This document shows, piece by piece, positions 6,984 through 9,389 of a stretch of 9,389 nucleotides of DNA. The number at the start of each line of letters is the position of its first letter. The stretch's first letter is position 1. The position numbers and the translations under genes were made by a program. Under the pieces are notes generated by a model. It worked only from the letters and a program-made list of their open reading frames with translations, did not search any database and was not told the DNA's origin. Where the stretch lies: positions 1-9,389 of the forward strand of contig JAUVIW010000033.1 in NCBI GenBank assembly GCA_030592525.1. Direction: 5' to 3'. The stretch is from an archaeon. Lineage in GTDB: Archaea; B1Sed10-29; WALL01.

Positions 6984-7745
6984 ATGACTGTACAGGATCC
7001 GGACATCCAGCGCCATTTGTCAAGCCTAAAGTCTGCGCTGGAAACCCTGAGGACATGGAAGTCTGTTGAGGCCATGACTGAAGACGGCATTCTTGGCTTG
7101 CGCGAGACACAGAAGCAAATCACAGATGATTCCTCATTATCAGACGAGTACCATGGGTATACTCCAACCATACGGGACATAGAGGTTGCCAAGGAAAAAG
7201 CTGCCCCGCATTTCAAGGAAGCGGATTATGACATCAATGTCATAATGAGCAAGGCCGAAGATCTTTTGCGCCACGATGATGATTGGGTAAACGAGCGTGC
7301 CATTAAGCCAATAACTCACTTGGATGCGCTTGCTAGCAACCCACTACCCGGAAAAGGCCTTTCCGAACAGCGCGATGACCTTGTGCTCGATATCCAGCTC
7401 GCGCACGAGAAAATGCAACCTAACGAAGAGATGGCGCACAACAAGGGCGGCTATGAGGGCAAGCCACCAACCCCAACTGATGAGCATCTCACCCGATTGT
7501 CCAAAGACTTACTCTCATTAAAGTCCCTTGACGGTTTTGATGCTGACTATGACCCCAAAAGAATAGAAATCAAGGTTCGCAACATAATGTCTAAAGGCAA
7601 CATCAATGACCAGGTGGAAGCAGTCCGCATAATGGGTGAGCTGCGGAAGCTGGCAGACTCACCTTTCATTTCCCACGACCCCATAGGGATGCGTGACCGT
7701 GCGATGAGGAGATTGGAGATGCTTCACACTAGGCTGAAAAAGTAA
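6984..7745 (+). CDS. Unrecognised helical protein with internal duplication
   Basis: I do not recognise this 253-residue protein. It is charged, predicted mostly helical, with no signal peptide, membrane helix or cysteine, and is likely cytoplasmic. Two segments resemble each other: about 79-144 and 186-251. Shared marks are ADYD (80-83; 187-190), IMSK (87-90; 201-204), LAxxP (116-120; 223-227) and RD with a histidine 11 residues after the Arg (R130/H141; R237/H248). From LAxxP to the histidine the spacing is identical; a gap of about 7 residues is needed earlier. The N-terminal HLSSLKSALETLR (11-23) also matches HLTRLSKDLLSLK (168-180), so a third, diverged unit is possible. A Pro/Gly-rich stretch (146-166) separates the halves. 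In 30-codon samples counted by hand, third-position GC was 17/30 here and 22/30 in pcm, hinting at different codon use. It is divergent from rad50; whether they are functionally linked is unknown. Confidence 0.8.
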   Translation: MTVQDPDIQRHLSSLKSALETLRTWKSVEAMTEDGILGLRETQKQITDDSSLSDEYHGYTPTIRDIEVAKEKAAPHFKEADYDINVIMSKAEDLLRHDDDWVNERAIKPITHLDALASNPLPGKGLSEQRDDLVLDIQLAHEKMQPNEEMAHNKGGYEGKPPTPTDEHLTRLSKDLLSLKSLDGFDADYDPKRIEIKVRNIMSKGNINDQVEAVRIMGELRKLADSPFISHDPIGMRDRAMRRLEMLHTRLKK

Positions 7746-7750
7746 ATTGA

Positions 7751-7765
7751 CCCCCCGTAAGGGGG
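7751..7765. terminator. C5-GTAA-G5 hairpin between convergent genes
   Basis: CCCCC (7752-7756), GTAA, GGGGG (7761-7765) forms a perfect five-pair GC stem closed by a GNRA-type tetraloop when read on the plus strand. It lies in the 27-base gap between the ends of the 6984 gene and the aEF-1 beta gene. It may mark or protect the 3' end of the plus transcript. No long T-run follows, so intrinsic termination is uncertain. Confidence 0.4.
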
Positions 7766-7772
7766 AGGGGTT

Positions 7773-8030
7773 TCAGAGCAACCGAGCCATGTCCGTTACT
7801 TGGACATCAGCGACTGTCGGCAATTCAGCGAGCTTTTTCTCGAGCTCCTCTGTTCCGCCTGCGCTGTCGTCGACAATGATTGTTATCTTGTACGCCTTCA
7901 GGCCGAACGCAATCTCTTCAATCCTCTGGTTCTCGAGCTTGCCCGCAATCTTCTTGACGTCCTCAACCATCTGGTCGAACTGGTCGACTTCCTGTGGCAT
8001 TATCCTTAAAACACAAACTACTTCGCCCAT
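7773..8030 (-). CDS. ef1b: Archaeal elongation factor 1-beta
   Basis: aEF-1 beta is the guanine-nucleotide exchange factor that reloads aEF-1 alpha (EF-Tu counterpart) with GTP during translation. The 85 residues match the usual archaeal length of about 90. It starts with MGEVVCVLRIMPQ, and has the family's IEEIAFGLKAYKITIIVDDSAGGTEELEKKL core (38-68) with the DDxxGGTE motif, and ends VADVQVTDMARLL, the ferredoxin-like alpha/beta fold of the exchange domain. The ATG at 8030 has GGTGA 6 nt ahead (GGTGATAAGATATG) and lies 11 bases after the stop of the Zn-ribbon gene, so both are one transcript. That pairing is, as I recall, common in archaea and fits a translation operon. It ends convergently with the 6984 gene. 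Confidence 0.95.
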   Translation of the reverse strand: MGEVVCVLRIMPQEVDQFDQMVEDVKKIAGKLENQRIEEIAFGLKAYKITIIVDDSAGGTEELEKKLAELPTVADVQVTDMARLL

Positions 8031-8041
8031 ATCTTATCACC

Positions 8042-8194
8042 TCAGGGGCCCTCGAAACCGCACGCGCACTTGTACGGCGTGCTTGTCTCACGGCAGTCAA
8101 TGCACCTGTTCATGTCCTTGCCGCATGACGGGCACTTGAATTTTATGAAGTCGTTTGTGACTTCCTTGTTACATGAAATACAATGTTTTTCCAT
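8042..8194 (-). CDS. Small archaeal Zn-ribbon protein of the COG2888 type
   Basis: This 50-residue protein contains four cysteine knuckles: C5-ISC8, C21-PSC24-G, C31-IDC34 and C43-A-C45-G, and ends FEGP. That arrangement, a double zinc ribbon with CPxCG-like motifs and a GFxGP end, matches the archaeal proteins annotated as Zn-ribbon RNA-binding proteins with a function in translation (COG2888). The actual molecular role is only partly known. The fourth knuckle is CxC rather than the CxxC I expect, a one-residue deletion that is clear in the DNA (TGC GCG TGC GGT). The ATG at 8194 has GGTGA 5 nt upstream (GGTGATAGATATG), almost the same leader as the downstream aEF-1 beta gene. It is the first gene of the two-gene translation operon, with a promoter at 8233-8240. 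Confidence 0.9.
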   Translation of the reverse strand: MEKHCISCNKEVTNDFIKFKCPSCGKDMNRCIDCRETSTPYKCACGFEGP

Positions 8195-8232
8195 ATCTAT
8201 CACCAGAGAGGGAGTATTTGTAAGCCAAAGGG

Positions 8233-8240
8233 TTTTTAAA
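8233..8240. promoter_or_regulatory. TATA region between Zn-ribbon/aEF-1 beta operon and tRNA-Arg
   Basis: TTTTTAAA on the plus strand reads TTTAAAAA on the minus strand, where AAAAGC precedes it in the position of a BRE. Its centre is about 42 nt before the Zn-ribbon ATG, giving a leader of about 16 nt that would contain the GGTGA. The same region is about 30 nt before the tRNA 5' end on the plus strand, so it could serve both directions. No other obvious box is seen for the tRNA. Confidence 0.5.
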
Positions 8241-8266
8241 GCTTTTGAATCAAAACACTAGGCAAT

Positions 8267-8343
8267 GCGCCCGTAGTCTAGCCTGGATAGGACTGTAGCT
8301 TGCGGAGCTACTAGCCGGGGTTCAAATCCCCGCGGGCGCGCCA
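8267..8343 (+). tRNA. tRNA-Arg, anticodon GCG, CCA encoded
   Basis: The cloverleaf is complete and has no intron. The acceptor stem is GCGCCCG (8267-8273) paired with CGGGCGC (8333-8339), with discriminator G8340 and encoded CCA (8341-8343). The D stem is GTCT/GGAC (with one G-U pair) and the loop contains GG. The anticodon stem is GTAGC/GCTAC around the loop TTGCGGA, with anticodon GCG at 8302-8304, which reads CGC and CGU (arginine). A four-base variable loop (8312-8315) precedes the T arm CGGGG-TTCAAAT-CCCCG (8316-8332). An A follows GG in the D loop, consistent with arginine tRNAs. The gene ends directly against the stop codon of the convergent ribL-like gene. Confidence 0.97.
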
Positions 8344-8778
8344 TTACTCTTGCTTAGCGAGAGTGGCACTCTCTATTCGCTCAACTATCCTGCTAGTCTT
8401 GTGCAGCTTGCCTTCACTCAGCTCGTTCACCCGAATCACCTTCGGGTTCAGCCCTCGCTTGTCGAGCTCGTACTCAAGGTGGCTCTCCTTTTCGTCCTGG
8501 TCCGGCCCCAGTATGATTATGTCGGGCTTGTATTCTTCAACAACTGCCAGCCTGTCTTCCTCGCTGCCGAGCACTGCTTTGTCAACGGGCTTCAGCGCGG
8601 CAACGACCTCGAGCCTCTGCTGCTCCGGAATAATCGACTTTCCCTTAATCTTTTCAACAGTGGAATCCCTGGCGACCACCACAACCAACTTGTCGCAGAA
8701 CGACTTCGCTTTCCCTAGAAATTTTACGTGTCCCGTGTGCACCAAAGCAAATGTGCCGAACGCCATTCCCGTGACCAT
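8344..8778 (-). CDS. ribL: Archaeal FAD synthase, RibL-type nucleotidyltransferase
   Basis: RibL proteins transfer AMP from ATP to FMN to make FAD; they belong to the cytidylyltransferase-like superfamily, not to bacterial RibF. The 144 residues are the usual archaeal length. They show the first strand and nucleotide-binding HxGH motif GTFALVHTGHVKFL (8-21, H14 and H17), VVVVARDST (32-40), PEQQRLEVV (51-59), IIILGPDQD (87-95) and, near the C-terminus, the KTSRIVERI segment (127-135) in place of the family's ISST-like motif. Position 11 is Ala where Asp is normal in GTFD. Related glycerol-3-phosphate or other cytidylyltransferases are alternatives. The ATG at 8778 lies about 28 nt after a TATA-like box and lacks a Shine-Dalgarno, so the mRNA is probably leaderless; Met5 is a possible but less likely start. 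Its TAA abuts the tRNA CCA. Confidence 0.85.
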   Translation of the reverse strand: MVTGMAFGTFALVHTGHVKFLGKAKSFCDKLVVVVARDSTVEKIKGKSIIPEQQRLEVVAALKPVDKAVLGSEEDRLAVVEEYKPDIIILGPDQDEKESHLEYELDKRGLNPKVIRVNELSEGKLHKTSRIVERIESATLAKQE

Positions 8779-8802
8779 CGCGCATTATTCGGCCGACAAA
8801 GC

Positions 8803-8810
8803 TTTTTATA
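8803..8810. promoter_or_regulatory. Shared TATA box between ribL and the 8833 gene
   Basis: TTTTTATA on plus reads TATAAAAA on minus. Its centre is about 28 nt before the ribL ATG and about 27 nt before the ATG at 8833, so either direction gives a leaderless transcript. CAAAGC just before it on the plus strand fits a BRE, favouring the plus direction. Confidence 0.55.
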
Positions 8811-8832
8811 CCTACGCCCCTTCAGCCTCATT

Positions 8833-9389
8833 ATGCGGTTGGAGCTTGAAGCAGACCCCCACGCGGTTGAGATGATGCTAATCAAGCTCATAATCCCCGA
8901 CGCGGCACTCATGTTCTTTGCCCTGTGGGTCATCAGCGGAGCAGCCCTTTTCTTCAGCAGCATCCTCGACCTGCGCATGTTTGTCCTCGCCATTCTTGCC
9001 CTCGGCATCTTATCACTCGTACTAACAGCCGTCCGCTTCTTTGGCTACTGGACCACGATAGTCCGTGTGATGGGCTCCCTCACGCACTTGTTTGAGGAGT
9101 TCGGCGACGGAAAGGCCAAGGCAGTGATTGAGTACCCCCAGCCATTCCTCTTGTTCGGCTTTCTTTTCTCGAAGCGCGTGAAAAAGTCGCCGGCAAAAGA
9201 CTATTCCTTTTCCCTGAAAACGGATTCGCAGAAGTACAAGCTCGACTTGTCCTGCCTGGTGCGCAAAGGCACTTACAGCCTGAAGATTCATGTAGTTGAC
9301 TGGCACAACCTCTCTCACGACCGCGAGCTCAAGGGCAACATCGCTTTCCTCCAGAAGAGCATTCCCCCTGTCGCACAGGCCATCAGGCA
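8833..9389 (+). CDS. Unrecognised two-TM membrane protein (partial)
   Basis: The 185 visible codons run off the right edge. I do not recognise the family. After a short polar start (MRLELEADPHAVEMMLIK), two hydrophobic segments follow at about 19-42 and 48-70, joined by a very short turn (SSILDLR), making a helical hairpin. The remaining 115 or more residues are hydrophilic, likely cytoplasmic, and include strand-like stretches (YSFSLKTDSQKYKLDLS; YSLKIHVVDWH). No catalytic motif or signal cleavage site is visible. The start at 8833 is chosen because it lies about 27 nt after the TATA box shared with ribL, the leaderless spacing seen for several neighbours. Confidence 0.78.
   Translation, partial: MRLELEADPHAVEMMLIKLIIPDAALMFFALWVISGAALFFSSILDLRMFVLAILALGILSLVLTAVRFFGYWTTIVRVMGSLTHLFEEFGDGKAKAVIEYPQPFLLFGFLFSKRVKKSPAKDYSFSLKTDSQKYKLDLSCLVRKGTYSLKIHVVDWHNLSHDRELKGNIAFLQKSIPPVAQAIR

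Noticed and set aside
6716..7216. Minus-strand frame of 166 residues that crosses from the 6984 gene into rad50
   Set aside because: It runs antisense to the 6984 gene, through the promoter region, and then out of frame through rad50. No domain is visible.
8267..8343. Reading the tRNA as alanine because its anticodon is GCG
   Set aside because: GCG is the anticodon, not the codon. It pairs with CGC, which is arginine.
8363..8875. A 170-residue plus-strand frame over ribL and the start of the 8833 gene
   Set aside because: It is antisense to a clear nucleotidyltransferase and crosses an intergenic promoter region.
1..9389. CRISPR array, insertion sequence or integrated element
   Set aside because: No spaced direct repeats, transposase, integrase or target-site duplication was found. 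The tRNA is flanked by housekeeping genes with no duplicated 3' end in the window.

Overview
This is a chromosomal window from an archaeon. The support is a set of archaeal genes (Rad50 with a CPVC zinc hook, aEF-1 beta, the archaeal Zn-ribbon translation protein, an archaeal RibL-type FAD synthase, a COG1361-like secreted protein), AT-rich TATA-like boxes about 25-30 nt before many start codons, and GGTGA ribosome-binding sites. GC is moderate (a little over half by eye). I cannot assign the phylum; a euryarchaeal or DPANN-like lineage is possible. Packing is dense, no stretch over 100 bases lacks a gene, and I see no insertion sequence, integrase or CRISPR array.

Layout. (1) Positions 1-3314, minus strand: an envelope operon read right to left, with a secreted, C-terminally anchored multi-domain protein, then two tandem MacB/FtsX-type ABC permeases. 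The second permease runs off the left edge and carries an unusual signal-like and glycine-rich N-terminal extension. No ATPase is in the window. (2) 3391-4011, plus: pcm, protein L-isoaspartate methyltransferase. (3) 4020-6897, minus: rad50 followed one base later by a CYTH-domain protein. No mre11, herA or nurA is next to it. (4) 6984-7745, plus: an unrecognised helical protein with an internal duplication, divergent from rad50. (5) 7773-8194, minus: a 50-residue Zn-ribbon protein and aEF-1 beta, a translation operon. (6) 8267-8343, plus: tRNA-Arg(GCG) with encoded CCA. (7) 8344-8778, minus: RibL-like FAD synthase. (8) 8833 to the right edge, plus: an unrecognised two-TM membrane protein, incomplete.

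The genes use two initiation modes. Most promoter-proximal genes (pcm, rad50, the 6984 gene, ribL, the 8833 gene) look leaderless, with a TATA-like box about 25-30 nt before the start and no Shine-Dalgarno. Operon-internal genes all have GGTGA 5-6 nt before the start. Two of the divergent gene pairs appear to share a single AAAGCTTT-containing TATA region. The most interesting unexplained items are the duplicated-repeat protein beside rad50, the Rad50-CYTH coupling without Mre11, and the extended permease.
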